NCBI RefSeq assembly: GCF_001651805.1
Contig: NZ_CP015839.1
Span: 1,550,001 to 1,614,000, forward strand
Direction: 5' to 3'
Source: Marinobacterium aestuarii
GTDB taxonomy: Bacteria > Pseudomonadota > Gammaproteobacteria > Pseudomonadales > Balneatricaceae
DNA length: 64,000 nt
Shown: positions 46,615-56,489 of the stretch, piece by piece
Layout of the letters: every line of letters begins with the position of its first letter
Numbering within the stretch: the first letter of the stretch is position 1
Position numbers and translations under genes: made by a program
Notes under the pieces: model-generated
Database searches by the model: none
Told to the model about the DNA's origin: nothing
Seen by the model: the letters and a program-made list of their open reading frames with translations, nothing else

Positions 46615-46842
46615 ATGAAAAGTTATTTGTTCAGTACCGAGAATGGCCGTGGCGGCGTCATTCTGTGTGACATAGACGCCTTCGATGATGCGGTGGTGTA
46701 TCTGCGTCAGCGCTTTGACGGTGTAGTGCGGGTCGAGCAGGGGTTAACGCTCTGGACCCTGGATGAAGGTTTTGGTCAGTTTGAGCCGGTCATAGTGCCG
46801 AATCTGCCGATCACGGCATCCAGGGAACCGCCGCCTGGTTAG
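46615..46842 (+). CDS. Small uncharacterised protein (75 aa)
   Basis: A 75-residue acidic, probably alpha/beta protein, beginning MKSYLFSTENGRGGVILCDIDAFDDAVVYLRQRFDG. No membrane segment or known motif is seen. GAGGAGAG precedes the ATG, so the gene is well supported. The frame is open 33 bp upstream. It is divergent from ndh and faces another small gene, with no hint of function. Confidence 0.6.
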   Translation: MKSYLFSTENGRGGVILCDIDAFDDAVVYLRQRFDGVVRVEQGLTLWTLDEGFGQFEPVIVPNLPITASREPPPG

Positions 46843-46855
46843 CCTGGATGGGCGT

Positions 46856-47038
46856 CTAGAGCAGTTCGGCCGCGGCCTCATACTGTGCCGCCAGCCACAG
46901 ATCTGTGGTGCCGCGGGCCTGCTGGCGGATATCCCGGGCACGGCTGAGCAGGCGCTGGCGCGACTGGCTGCGGCTCTGTTGCGAAGGCCTGGGCTGAGGC
47001 TGCAAGGGCCTGGCGGGACTCTGGGGCTGAATATTCAT
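46856..47038 (-). CDS. Small uncharacterised Gln/Arg-rich protein (60 aa)
   Basis: MNIQPQSPARPLQPQPRPSQ opens a proline/glutamine-rich N-terminus that leads into a helical region (SRARDIRQQARGTTDLWLAAQYEAAAELL, about residues 32-60). A GGGAGC ribosome site precedes the ATG. It is convergent with the gene at 46615 and divergent from recC. No family was recognised. Confidence 0.5.
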   Translation of the reverse strand: MNIQPQSPARPLQPQPRPSQQSRSQSRQRLLSRARDIRQQARGTTDLWLAAQYEAAAELL

Positions 47039-47193
47039 GATTGGGCTCCCGTAATCGGTTCGTGACGATCGCTTGAATGGTCACTATTAGACCCGCGGGT
47101 TGCGACAATCTGATGACGCCAGGGCGTCATCATCGTCGTGCACACTTAAAGCTGGTGCGGCTTCACGTACGCACGGTTTCCCAGGGACAGGAC

Positions 47194-50100
47194 ATGCTGC
47201 AGATCTACCACTCCCATTCGTTGACCAATCTGAAAGACCTGCTGGTGCTGCTGATCGAGCGCGATCCGTTGCCCGATCCCTTTCAGGATGAAACCATCCT
47301 GGTACAGAGCCCCGGCATGGCGCAGTGGCTTAAGCTGGAAATGGCTGCGGGCCTGGGTATTGCCGCCGCGGTGCAGTTTCCGCTGCCCGCCACCTTCCTG
47401 TGGGAGAGCTTCGCCGCGCTTCTGCCCGAGGTGCCGGAGCGTTCGGCCTATCGCAAGGAGGCCATGACCTGGAAGCTGATGGAACTGTTGCCACCGCTGT
47501 TGCCGCTGGAGGAGTTCCTGCCGCTGCGTCAGTACTTGGACGATGATGGGGCCGGCTTCAAGCGCTATCAGCTGTGCGGCAAGATCGCCGATATCTTCGA
47601 TCAGTACCTGGTGTACAGACCCGACTGGATTGAAGCCTGGGATCGCTCTGAAGCGATGCCTGCGCCGCTCGGGGATCAGGCCTGGCAGCCGCTGCTGTGG
47701 CGTGCGCTGGTGGCTAAAACCCAAGCCCTGGGGCAGCCGCACTGGCACCGGGCCAATATGCAGCAGACCTTTGTAAAGGCCCTTGGGGCTCGCACGCCAC
47801 AAGGGTTGTCGTCCAGGCTCTTCGTATTCGGTATTTCAGCCCTGCCCCAGACCTTCCTGCAGGCACTGCAGGCGCTGGGTCAGCGCATCGATGTGCACCT
47901 GATGATCCTCAACCCTTGCCGCCATTACTGGGGCGACATTATTGACCCGGCCTATCTGGCCAAGCTCAGCCGCCGGCTCTTCAAATCAGGCAGCGCGGGG
48001 CAGGGAAGCGCCGATAACGCGGGGTACCTGGAAAGCGGCAATCCGCTGCTGGCCTCCATGGGCAAGCTGGGGCGCGATTATTTGCATCAGCTGCAGGATA
48101 TGGAGCTCACCGGATTTGATTTCTTCGAGCTGCCGGGGGAAGAGCTGCAGGCGTCCGATAGGCTGCTGGGCCATGTGCAGCGGGATATCCTGGAGCTGGA
48201 CGATCGCAGCCTTGAGCCGCCGGATGCGCAGGACTCCCGTTACAAGACAGTGCTGTCGCCGGAAGATCGCTCCCTGCAGCTGCACAGTTGCCATAGCCCG
48301 TTGCGCGAACTTGAAGTGCTGCAGGATCAGATCCTGGCGCTGTTCGAGGCCGATCCTACTCTGGCGCCGCGGGATATTATTGTCATGATGCCGGATGTGG
48401 CCGCCTACGCGCCCCATATAGAAGCGGTGTTTGGCAGCGCGCGCTACGAGCGGCGTATCCCCTTTGCGATCTCGGACAGATCCCTGCAGCAGGAGAGCCC
48501 GTTGTTGCAGAGTTTTCTGGCGCTGCTGCAGCTGCCGCAAAGCCGGCTGCGGGTGTCGGAGGTGCTGGATCTGCTGGAAGTGCCGGCCACGCTGCGCCGT
48601 TTTGGTCTGGACAATGAAGGCTTTGATCAGCTGCGGGCCTGGATCGAGCAGGCCGGTGTGCGCTGGGGGCTGGATGCCAGCCAGCGTGAGTCCCTGGCGC
48701 TGCCTGCGTTCGAGCAGAACAGTTGGCGTTTTGGCCTGCGCCGGATGCTGGCAGGCTATGCCCTGATGGACGATACCAGCCTCTGGCAGGAGCAGGCACC
48801 CTATGGCGAAATTGAGGGGCTGGGCGCGGTACTGCTGGGCCCGCTGGCGGACTTCATCGACCTGCTGGAAGAAACCTGTGGGCTGTTTCGCGGTGCCCGT
48901 CCGGTGGCTGACTGGGTGAGTGAAATCAACCGCCTGCTGCAGGCCTGCTACGCCCCCGATGAAGAGGACGAGCTGGCGTTGTCCCAGGTACGCCGGGTAC
49001 TGGAAGGCCTGCATCAGGAACTGGCCGATGCGGCCTCCGAGGAGCCGCTGGGCGCCGAGATCCTGGTGGACTATCTGGCCCAGAGTCTGGGTGAGCAGCG
49101 CAGCAGTCAGCGTTTCATGGTGGGGCCGGTCAACTTCTGTACCCTGATGCCGATGCGCTCCATTCCGTTTCGGGTTGTCTGTCTGCTAGGCATGAATGAA
49201 GGCGTGTATCCGCGCACCCTGGCCCCCATGGGCTTTGACCTTATCGCCCGGCATCCGCGTCGGGGCGATCGCTCGCGCCGTGACGATGACCGCTACCTGT
49301 TTCTCGAGGCCATGCTGTCGGCCCGGGACCTGCTCTACATCAGCTACATCGGCCGTTCCATTCAGGACAACCGCGAGCGCGTGCCCTCGGTGCTGGTGAG
49401 CGAGCTGCTCGAATACAGTGCCCAGGGCTTCGTGCTGCCAGCGCATCGGGATCTGAGCCCTGAAGACAGTGCGCGTGCGTTGCGCCAGGCATTGGTCACC
49501 GAGCATCCGCTGACCGCCTACAGCGAGCGCTATTTCAATGCTGAATCGCCACGGCTGTTCAGCTATGCCGCCCAGTGGCTGCCTGCTGCCTGCAGCCAAA
49601 GTGGCGTGGCGGAACCCTTCTGTGCTGCCCCCCTGGCGGCGGAACCTGTGGCTGAGCTGGAACTCGATGAGCTGCTGGCGTTCTACCGCAACCCCAGTCG
49701 GTACTTTTTCCAGCGCAGGCTGCGGGTCAGTTTCCACGAGCAGGGCGTCGATACCCTGGATGAAGAGCCCTTCGCCCTCGATGGCCTGGAAGGTTACGGC
49801 CTCAAGCAGCAGATTTTGCAGGCACAGTTGCGGGCAGAGCCGCTTGATCTGCTGGCGCGCCGGCTGATGGCCCAGGGTGGGCTGCCGGTGGGCAAGGCGG
49901 GCACCCGCTTGCTCGATCGGCATCGGGCCGATGTTGCACCCCTGGCACAGGCGCTGCAGCCCCTGCTGGCAAGCCCTGCCGCCCGGCACGAAATCAGCCT
50001 TGAGCTGGACGACTGCCTGCTCAGCGGCTGGCTTGATGGCGTGCATGACGGCTGCCTGATCCGCTATCGCCCCGCGGGCCTGAAAGGACACGACTATCTG

Positions 50101-50511
50101 CGTGGCTGGATACTGCATCTGGTGGCGTCTGCCGGGGCGGGCCTGAAGGGGTGTCAGTATCTGGGGGTGGACCGCAAGGCCGGCGTCACGACGCTGCGCT
50201 TCAAGCCCATAGACAGAGACGCGGCGATCGAGGCGCTCAACCGCCTGCTGGCGGGCTATCGTCGCGGCCTGTGCGAACCTTTGGCGCTGGCCCCGAATAC
50301 CGCCTGGGCCTGGCTTGCCGAGGAAGACAAGGATCAGGCGCTGCAGCGGGCGCGGGATGCCTTCAATACCGGTTTTCTGGTGCCGGGGGAGGGGGACGAT
50401 CCCTACATTGCCCGGGCCTGGCCCGATTTCGAGTCTATCAGTGTGCAGCTGCCGTCCCTGAGTGAGCAGCTGTTCGGTGATGTTGTGGCTTCCATTGAAG
50501 AGGCGTCCTGA
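47194..50511 (+). CDS. recC: Exodeoxyribonuclease V subunit gamma
   Basis: A 1105-residue RecC, the Chi-recognising subunit of RecBCD. The start is typical (MLQIYHSHSLTNLKDLLVLLI, then ETILVQSPGMAQWLKLEMA). The inactive helicase region includes GPVNFCTLMPMRSIPFRVVCLLGMNEGVYPR (in pieces), and the C-terminal inactive nuclease-like domain follows. The ORF is open to 47077, but the ATG at 47194 after AGGGACAGG begins at the conserved N-terminus. recB starts 3 bp after its stop, so the three subunits are one operon (recC-recB-recD). Confidence 0.95.
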   Translation: MLQIYHSHSLTNLKDLLVLLIERDPLPDPFQDETILVQSPGMAQWLKLEMAAGLGIAAAVQFPLPATFLWESFAALLPEVPERSAYRKEAMTWKLMELLPPLLPLEEFLPLRQYLDDDGAGFKRYQLCGKIADIFDQYLVYRPDWIEAWDRSEAMPAPLGDQAWQPLLWRALVAKTQALGQPHWHRANMQQTFVKALGARTPQGLSSRLFVFGISALPQTFLQALQALGQRIDVHLMILNPCRHYWGDIIDPAYLAKLSRRLFKSGSAGQGSADNAGYLESGNPLLASMGKLGRDYLHQLQDMELTGFDFFELPGEELQASDRLLGHVQRDILELDDRSLEPPDAQDSRYKTVLSPEDRSLQLHSCHSPLRELEVLQDQILALFEADPTLAPRDIIVMMPDVAAYAPHIEAVFGSARYERRIPFAISDRSLQQESPLLQSFLALLQLPQSRLRVSEVLDLLEVPATLRRFGLDNEGFDQLRAWIEQAGVRWGLDASQRESLALPAFEQNSWRFGLRRMLAGYALMDDTSLWQEQAPYGEIEGLGAVLLGPLADFIDLLEETCGLFRGARPVADWVSEINRLLQACYAPDEEDELALSQVRRVLEGLHQELADAASEEPLGAEILVDYLAQSLGEQRSSQRFMVGPVNFCTLMPMRSIPFRVVCLLGMNEGVYPRTLAPMGFDLIARHPRRGDRSRRDDDRYLFLEAMLSARDLLYISYIGRSIQDNRERVPSVLVSELLEYSAQGFVLPAHRDLSPEDSARALRQALVTEHPLTAYSERYFNAESPRLFSYAAQWLPAACSQSGVAEPFCAAPLAAEPVAELELDELLAFYRNPSRYFFQRRLRVSFHEQGVDTLDEEPFALDGLEGYGLKQQILQAQLRAEPLDLLARRLMAQGGLPVGKAGTRLLDRHRADVAPLAQALQPLLASPAARHEISLELDDCLLSGWLDGVHDGCLIRYRPAGLKGHDYLRGWILHLVASAGAGLKGCQYLGVDRKAGVTTLRFKPIDRDAAIEALNRLLAGYRRGLCEPLALAPNTAWAWLAEEDKDQALQRARDAFNTGFLVPGEGDDPYIARAWPDFESISVQLPSLSEQLFGDVVASIEEAS

Positions 50512-50513
50512 GC

Positions 50514-53500
50514 ATGACAGCCCATAAGATACTGGACTCCCTGAGTTTTCCGCTGCACGCCATGCGCCTGATCGAGGCCAGCGCCGGCACCGGCAAGACC
50601 TACACCATAGCCGCGCTCTATCTGCGCCTGCTGCTGGGTCACGGGGCTGAGGGCAGCGCCCACGCAAGGCCGCTGGATGTCGATGAAATCCTCGTGGTGA
50701 CCTTTACCGAGGCTGCTACTGGAGAGCTGCGCGACCGTGTGCGGGCGCGCATCCAGGAGGCGCGGCGTGCCTTTATGCGCGGCGCCAGCGATGATGGCTT
50801 TATCCAGGGGCTGCTGGCGGATACGCCGGATCACGCCGGTGCCGCAAGGCTGCTGGGCGATGCGGCGCGCAACATGGATCAGGCGGCCATATTCACCATC
50901 CACGGTTTCTGTCAGCGCATGCTCAAGCAGCACGCGTTTGAGAGCGGCAGCCTGTTCGATACCGAGCTGGAGCAGGATGACGCACCCCTGCTGCACGAGG
51001 CCATGCTCGACTACTGGCGCCAGCGGGTCTATACCCTGCCGGATGCCCTGGCCGACGAGGTGCTGACGCTCTGGGCCGAGCCCAGTCGGCTGCTCAAGGA
51101 CATTCGGCCCCATCTGGCCACCGATGGTCTGCGGCTGGAGCCGGATCTGGCGGGGGTTGACCTGCTTGAGCAGTGGCACAAGCAGGATCTGCGCGTTACT
51201 GCCTTCAAACAGGCCTGGAGCCGCAATACGGATGATCTGCTGGCCTTGCTGCAGGTCGCCGATCTGAACGGCAACAGTTACCGCAAGGCCTCGATGCCCG
51301 TCTGGCTACAGGCCATTGATGATTACTGCGAATCGCCCCAGGTGCTGCCGGATAGCAAGCTGAGCGAAGTGCTGGAGCGCTTTTGCCAGAGCCGTCTTTA
51401 CGAAAAAACCAAAAAGAACGGCGTCTCGCCCGAACATCTGTTATTTGAGCAGTTGGAGGAACTCTGCACCAGCTGGGCGCCGCTGCGCGAACTGATTCTC
51501 ACCGAAGCGCTGCACGAGGTGCGTCTGCGTCTGGCGCGCAACAAGCAACAACGCCGGGTGCAGGGGTTTGACGATCTGCTCAGTGGTCTCGACCGGGCGC
51601 TGGCCTCTGTTGCCGGTGAGCGCCTGGCGACGGCCATCCGCGCGCAGTATCCCGTCGCCCTGATCGATGAATTCCAGGATACAGACCCGCAGCAGTACCG
51701 TATTTTCAGTACTCTGTATGCGGGGGCCCCGGACTGTGGCCTGTTTATGATCGGAGACCCCAAGCAGGCGATCTATGCCTTTCGCGGCGCCGATATCTTT
51801 ACCTATATCCAGGCGCGCCGGGCGGTGGCGGATCACTACACGCTTGAGACCAACTGGCGCTCGGGCCAGAAGATGGTGGATGCGGTCAACCGGCTCTTTG
51901 CCCGCCATGACGCCCCCTTCATCTATGACGCGGACATTCCCTTTGTATCGGTGCGTGCTGCTGCCCATGCCGACAAGAAACCCTTGAAACTGCAGGGTGA
52001 CGTGGTGCCGGCAATGACGCTCTGGCATCTGCCCGGCGAGCCTGTCGCCAAGGCCGATTACCTGGCCTGTTTTGCCGCCAGCTGCGCCAGTCAGGTGGTC
52101 ACGCTGCTGGAGGGAGAGGCGACTCTGGGCGATCGGCCGCTGGAAGCCGCAGATCTGGCGGTGCTGGTGCGGGATCGCTACGAGGCGGCGGCGGTGCAGC
52201 GCGAACTGCAACGGCGTAATGTGCCTTCGGTGTATCAGTCGGGCCGCGACAGTGTTTTCAGTACCCAGGAAGCCATCGACCTTTACCGCATTTTGCAGGC
52301 TGTGCAGGAGCCGCAGCAGGAGCGCTATCTGCGTACGGCCCTGGCCAGTGGGCTTTTGCTGCAGGATGCGGCGGCGCTGAACGCCCTGAATGAGGATGAG
52401 CGCTGCTGGGAAGCGCTGGTGGCGCAGTTTATGGATTATCACCTGCGCTGGGAGAATCTTGGCGTGCTGGCGATGGTGCACCAGCTGCTGGAGCAGCGCA
52501 AGCTCGCGCCGGCCCTGCTGGCGCTGCCGGGCGGTGAGCGCCGCCTGACGGACCTGCTGCATTTGGCGGAGCTGCTGCAGGAAGCCAGTCAGCAGCTGGA
52601 GGGTATGCCGGGGCTGATGCGCTGGTTTGGTGAGCACCTGCAAAACCCCAATAGCGCCAGCACCGCGCAGCAGCTGCGCCTGGAGAGCGACCGCAACCGC
52701 GTGACCCTGGTGACCATTCACAAGTCCAAGGGGCTGGAGTATCCGGTGGTGCTGTTGCCCTTTCCCAACAGTTTCCGGGTCGCCTCCACCGCCCTGTATC
52801 ACGATGAAGACCAGGGCACTGTGCTGGATCTCAGCGGTGCCAGGGAGTCCATGGAGCAGGCCGATGGCGAGCGCCTGGCCGAGGATCTGCGGCTGCTCTA
52901 CGTGGCCCTGACCCGCTCGGTGCACGCCTGCTACCTGGGTATCAGTGATATCAGGCTTGGCCGTGGCAACAAGAGTGTGCTGCCGGCCAGCGCGCTGGGC
53001 TATCTGTTGCTGCGTGGCGCCAGCCCCGCCGAGCTGAGCGCCTGTCTGAAGGATTTCGCCAGCGCAGCAGGTATTGCGTTATGCGAGCCACCGCTGCACG
53101 AGCGCAGCCTGCAGACTCCATCGCAAGGTGAGGTGACACTGCAGGCGCGGGCGTTTCGCACCGCCATTTTGCGCAACTGGCGTATCGCCAGCTACTCGGG
53201 GCTGAGTTCCCATGGCCGCAGCCAGACTCTCACCGAGTTGCCGGGGCTGGATCTGGAGGTTGTCGCCGAGGCTGATAGCGCGGCGCCTCTGATTGAACAG
53301 GCGGATATATTCAGTTTCCCCAAAGGGGCCCGCGCCGGTACCTTCCTGCACGGGCTCTTCGAGCAGCTGGATTTCCCCGATGCCCGCGGGGCTGTATTGG
53401 CGCAGGTGGTACAGCAGCGTCTGCAGCTGGAGGGTTATGACCCTTTGTGGCAGCCGGTGCTGGAGCAACTGGTGGCCGATGTGCTGGATGCGCCCCTGGA

Positions 53501-54041
53501 TGCTGACGGTGTTTGCCTGCGCCAGGTGGCGGCGGCCGATCGGCTGGTGGAACTGGAGTTCCTGTTGCCGGTGGCGGGGCTCGACTGCCGCGCCCTGAAT
53601 CGTTTGCTGGCCGAGGGCGATGCGCTCTCGGCCAGGGCCGGCCTGCTGCAGTTTGACCGCGTGCAGGGCATGCTCAAGGGGTTTGTCGACCTGGTGTTCC
53701 GCGTCGATGAGCGCTATTACATCGCCGATTACAAATCCAACCATCTGGGGCATGACACCCAAGCCTATGCACAGGAGGCACTGGAGGGCGCCATGCTCGA
53801 GCACCGCTACGATCTGCAGTATCAGCTCTATACCCTGGCGCTGCACCGGCTGCTGCGCCAGCGCCTGCCGGATTACGATTACGACACCCACATGGGCGGG
53901 GTCTTCTATCTGTTTGTGCGCGGCATGCGTGTCGGTGCACAGGAGCGCCCTGGCGTGTTTCAGCGCAGGCCCGACAGAGCCCTGATAGAATCCCTCGACC
54001 GGCTCTTTGCCGGCCAGAGTCTAACCCTGGCGGAGGCCTGA
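50514..54041 (+). CDS. recB: Exodeoxyribonuclease V subunit beta
   Basis: A 1175-residue helicase-nuclease. Walker A is EASAGTGKTYTIAALYLR, motif II lies in ALIDEFQDTDPQQYRIF, and motif V/VI includes VTIHKSKGLEYPVVLLPF and LRLLYVALTRSVHACYLG. The C-terminal nuclease domain has GFVDLVFRVDERYYIADYKSNHLG in pieces, with the catalytic Asp and Lys of DYKSN. It unwinds 3'-5' and supplies the only nuclease site of the complex. No odd residue was found. Confidence 0.96.
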   Translation: MTAHKILDSLSFPLHAMRLIEASAGTGKTYTIAALYLRLLLGHGAEGSAHARPLDVDEILVVTFTEAATGELRDRVRARIQEARRAFMRGASDDGFIQGLLADTPDHAGAARLLGDAARNMDQAAIFTIHGFCQRMLKQHAFESGSLFDTELEQDDAPLLHEAMLDYWRQRVYTLPDALADEVLTLWAEPSRLLKDIRPHLATDGLRLEPDLAGVDLLEQWHKQDLRVTAFKQAWSRNTDDLLALLQVADLNGNSYRKASMPVWLQAIDDYCESPQVLPDSKLSEVLERFCQSRLYEKTKKNGVSPEHLLFEQLEELCTSWAPLRELILTEALHEVRLRLARNKQQRRVQGFDDLLSGLDRALASVAGERLATAIRAQYPVALIDEFQDTDPQQYRIFSTLYAGAPDCGLFMIGDPKQAIYAFRGADIFTYIQARRAVADHYTLETNWRSGQKMVDAVNRLFARHDAPFIYDADIPFVSVRAAAHADKKPLKLQGDVVPAMTLWHLPGEPVAKADYLACFAASCASQVVTLLEGEATLGDRPLEAADLAVLVRDRYEAAAVQRELQRRNVPSVYQSGRDSVFSTQEAIDLYRILQAVQEPQQERYLRTALASGLLLQDAAALNALNEDERCWEALVAQFMDYHLRWENLGVLAMVHQLLEQRKLAPALLALPGGERRLTDLLHLAELLQEASQQLEGMPGLMRWFGEHLQNPNSASTAQQLRLESDRNRVTLVTIHKSKGLEYPVVLLPFPNSFRVASTALYHDEDQGTVLDLSGARESMEQADGERLAEDLRLLYVALTRSVHACYLGISDIRLGRGNKSVLPASALGYLLLRGASPAELSACLKDFASAAGIALCEPPLHERSLQTPSQGEVTLQARAFRTAILRNWRIASYSGLSSHGRSQTLTELPGLDLEVVAEADSAAPLIEQADIFSFPKGARAGTFLHGLFEQLDFPDARGAVLAQVVQQRLQLEGYDPLWQPVLEQLVADVLDAPLDADGVCLRQVAAADRLVELEFLLPVAGLDCRALNRLLAEGDALSARAGLLQFDRVQGMLKGFVDLVFRVDERYYIADYKSNHLGHDTQAYAQEALEGAMLEHRYDLQYQLYTLALHRLLRQRLPDYDYDTHMGGVFYLFVRGMRVGAQERPGVFQRRPDRALIESLDRLFAGQSLTLAEA

Positions 54042-54044
54042 GCG

Positions 54045-55874
54045 ATGCAGATACTGAAGCTGTTGCAGAGCGCCGTTGTGCCCGGAGGCCTGCGTTCGCT
54101 GGATGTGCAGTTTGCACGCTTTGTGCACCAGACCGGCCATTGTCAGGATCCCAATCTGCTGCTGCTGGCGGCGCTCACCAGTTTTGAGCTTGGGCGCGGC
54201 AATGTTTGTCTGCCGCTGGCGGCGGTGCCTGACTTGCTGCACAGTCTCGCGCCTGGCCTGGGTGAGCAGCTGCGGCCCTGGTTCAGTGGCACGCCGGACC
54301 CGGCTGCCGGTGGTGCAGTACTGTCTGCTGGTGAGCGCCTGACGCCGCTGGTGCTGGAGCTGGATCGGCTCTACCTGCAGCGTTACTGGCGTTTCGAATG
54401 TGATGTCGCAGGCTTTCTGTTGCAGCGAAGTGAGCCGCTGGAGGTTGATCCCAATACACTTAGACGCTCGCTGGAGCTGCTGTTTGGCGCAGGCACTGCG
54501 GAGCCGGACTGGCAGAGGGTTGCGGCGGCGGCGGCGGTGAATCGGCGCTTCTCGGTCATCAGTGGCGGGCCCGGCACCGGCAAGACCACCACGGTAATCA
54601 AGTTGCTGGCGCTCTATATCGAGCAGCAGCTGGCGGTGGGGGCCAGGCCGCGCATTCGCCTGGCGGCGCCGACCGGCAAGGCCGCCGCCCGCATGGCGGA
54701 GTCCATCTCGGCGGCGCGGGCAGGACTCAATCTGGCCGACGAGGTGGCCCGCCTGATCCCGCAGGACGCCTCGACCCTGCACCGGCTGCTCGGCGTACGC
54801 CCGGGCAGTCGCGGCTTTCGCCATAACACCGACAACCCGTTGCATCTGGATCTGCTGATCGTGGATGAAGCCTCGATGGTGGATTTGCCGATGATGGCGC
54901 GCTTGCTGGCGGCATTGCCAGACAGTGCGCGGCTGATCCTGATCGGTGACCGCGATCAGCTGGCCTCGGTGGAGGCGGGCAGCGTGCTGGGGGATATCTG
55001 CAGCTGGACGGGCGAGTTGCGTTACGGCCAGGCGCAGGCCGATTATCTGGCCCAGGCCTGCAGGCTTGATAGTGCTGTGCTGGTGGCGCAGGACGCAAGA
55101 CCCATCGCGGATTCCCTGGCGCAGCTGCGCACCAGCTACCGCTTTGGTGTGAATAGCGGCATCGGGCGCCTGGCCCGGGCGGTCAACCAGGGGGATGGGG
55201 CGCAGTTTGAGGCGCTATGGCAGGGGGGCTTTGCCGATATCGTCTGGCACGGGTTGGACAGTGCCGGCTATCAGACGCTGATTGATCGCTGTGTGCAGGG
55301 CTACCGGGATTATCTGCAGGCGATAGCGGCACGGCAGCCGGCGGCGCAGGTGCTGGCGGCATTCAACCGTTTTCAGCTGCTCTGTGCGTTGCGCAACGGG
55401 CCCTATGGCGTGGCGGGTCTGAATGAGCGTATAGAGCAGGCGCTGACCGCCGCCGGGCTTATTGCGCCCGGCGCCAGCTGGTATGCCGGGCGGCCGGTGA
55501 TCGTCACCTGCAACGACAGGGCGCTGGATCTTTTCAACGGCGATATCGGTATCACCATGGAAAATGCCGAGGGTGAGTTGCGGGTCTGGTTTGATCAGGG
55601 GGGCGAGGTGCGGGCGCTGTTGCCCAGTCGCATGCCGGAACATGACACTGTCTATGCCATGACGGTACACAAGTCGCAGGGATCCGAATTCGATCAGACG
55701 TTGCTGTTGCTGCCCCCTGAGGATGCGCCGGTGCTGACGCGGGAGTTGCTCTATACGGGGATCACGCGGGCGCGCAAACAATTCGAACTTTATGCGCCGG
55801 ATTACCTGCTGAAAAGGGTTATTGCGCGGCGTACGCAGCGGGCCAGCGGTTTGGCTGGCCGGCTATGGGGCTGA
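54045..55874 (+). CDS. recD: Exodeoxyribonuclease V subunit alpha
   Basis: A 609-residue SF1B helicase of 5'-3' polarity. Walker A is ISGGPGTGKTTTVIKLL, Walker B is LLIVDEASMVDLPMMARLL, motif III is ILIGDRDQLASVEAGSVLG and the UvrD-like C-terminal motif is MTVHKSQGSEFDQTLLLLP. The stop of recB and its ATG are 3 bp apart. It completes the operon. Confidence 0.95.
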   Translation: MQILKLLQSAVVPGGLRSLDVQFARFVHQTGHCQDPNLLLLAALTSFELGRGNVCLPLAAVPDLLHSLAPGLGEQLRPWFSGTPDPAAGGAVLSAGERLTPLVLELDRLYLQRYWRFECDVAGFLLQRSEPLEVDPNTLRRSLELLFGAGTAEPDWQRVAAAAAVNRRFSVISGGPGTGKTTTVIKLLALYIEQQLAVGARPRIRLAAPTGKAAARMAESISAARAGLNLADEVARLIPQDASTLHRLLGVRPGSRGFRHNTDNPLHLDLLIVDEASMVDLPMMARLLAALPDSARLILIGDRDQLASVEAGSVLGDICSWTGELRYGQAQADYLAQACRLDSAVLVAQDARPIADSLAQLRTSYRFGVNSGIGRLARAVNQGDGAQFEALWQGGFADIVWHGLDSAGYQTLIDRCVQGYRDYLQAIAARQPAAQVLAAFNRFQLLCALRNGPYGVAGLNERIEQALTAAGLIAPGASWYAGRPVIVTCNDRALDLFNGDIGITMENAEGELRVWFDQGGEVRALLPSRMPEHDTVYAMTVHKSQGSEFDQTLLLLPPEDAPVLTRELLYTGITRARKQFELYAPDYLLKRVIARRTQRASGLAGRLWG

Positions 55875-55884
55875 GCCCGGCGGT

Positions 55885-56019
55885 CTAGCGTCGGGGCCTG
55901 CGGTCTTCGCTTATCCGTATCGGGATGAGGCGGGGTTCCGGCCTGGCGCGGTGTTTGGCGGATGTTGCCACTATCATCAGGCCACCTGCAAGTAACGCGA
56001 GTATTGTCAGAGTAAGCAT
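55885..56019 (-). CDS. Small membrane protein (44 aa)
   Basis: MLTLTILALLAGGLMIVATS is one membrane helix starting right at the N-terminus, followed by a basic Arg/Pro-rich tail (KHRARPEPRLIPIRIS and EDRRPRR). GGAGGCATGCC before the ATG is a strong ribosome site. It is convergent with recD, 10 bp apart. The family is unknown. Confidence 0.55.
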   Translation of the reverse strand: MLTLTILALLAGGLMIVATSAKHRARPEPRLIPIRISEDRRPRR

Positions 56020-56164
56020 GGCATGCCTCCGTTTCAGACATAGTGTGCTGTGAATCAGCGCATGCGCCAGGCCCTTTGCCCGAACAACATGTTCCCTTTG
56101 TACCAGTTCTGCGCCCACTATGACAGCGCCGGGTGACGTGGACCTGCCTTGGCTGCCGGTCAGG

Positions 56165-56407
56165 TCAGGCCGGGGTCTGTTGCAGCAGACGCGCAAATTC
56201 AGTGTAGCCGCCGATGTGCTGTTGGCCATGAAATATCTGCGGCACGGTGAGCACGGGCTTGCCGATGGTCTTTTCCAGGTCAGCCTTGCTGATGCCCTCG
56301 CGCTGAATATCGATATAGCGATAGTTGAGGGATTTGATGTCGCACAGCTCTTTGGCACGGCGGCAGTAGCCGCAGCCTTCACGGCCGAAAATGGTAATGC
56401 GTTCCAT
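56165..56407 (-). CDS. grxA: Glutaredoxin, GrxA-like
   Basis: An 80-residue thioredoxin-fold protein: active site FGREGCGYCRRAKELC (CGYC instead of the usual CPYC), the GrxA segments YRYIDIQREGISKADLEKTIG and KPVLTVPQIFHGQQHIGGYTEF. Glutaredoxin 1 reduces ribonucleotide reductase and protein disulfides with glutathione. The open frame extends to 56467, but the ATG at 56407 gives the normal length. The Rrf2 regulator gene lies 82 bp upstream on the same strand. Confidence 0.9.
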   Translation of the reverse strand: MERITIFGREGCGYCRRAKELCDIKSLNYRYIDIQREGISKADLEKTIGKPVLTVPQIFHGQQHIGGYTEFARLLQQTPA

Positions 56408-56489
56408 AGTGCTGCTCCTGTCAGTTAGTGCTGGCCAGTAGAACACAGGGGCTTGAAGTGCGACCAATTGGGCATCGCAATGAGGATGA

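Noticed and set aside
49186-50667. 493-codon minus-strand frame opposite recC
   Set aside because: It is antisense to an intact recC with atypical composition.
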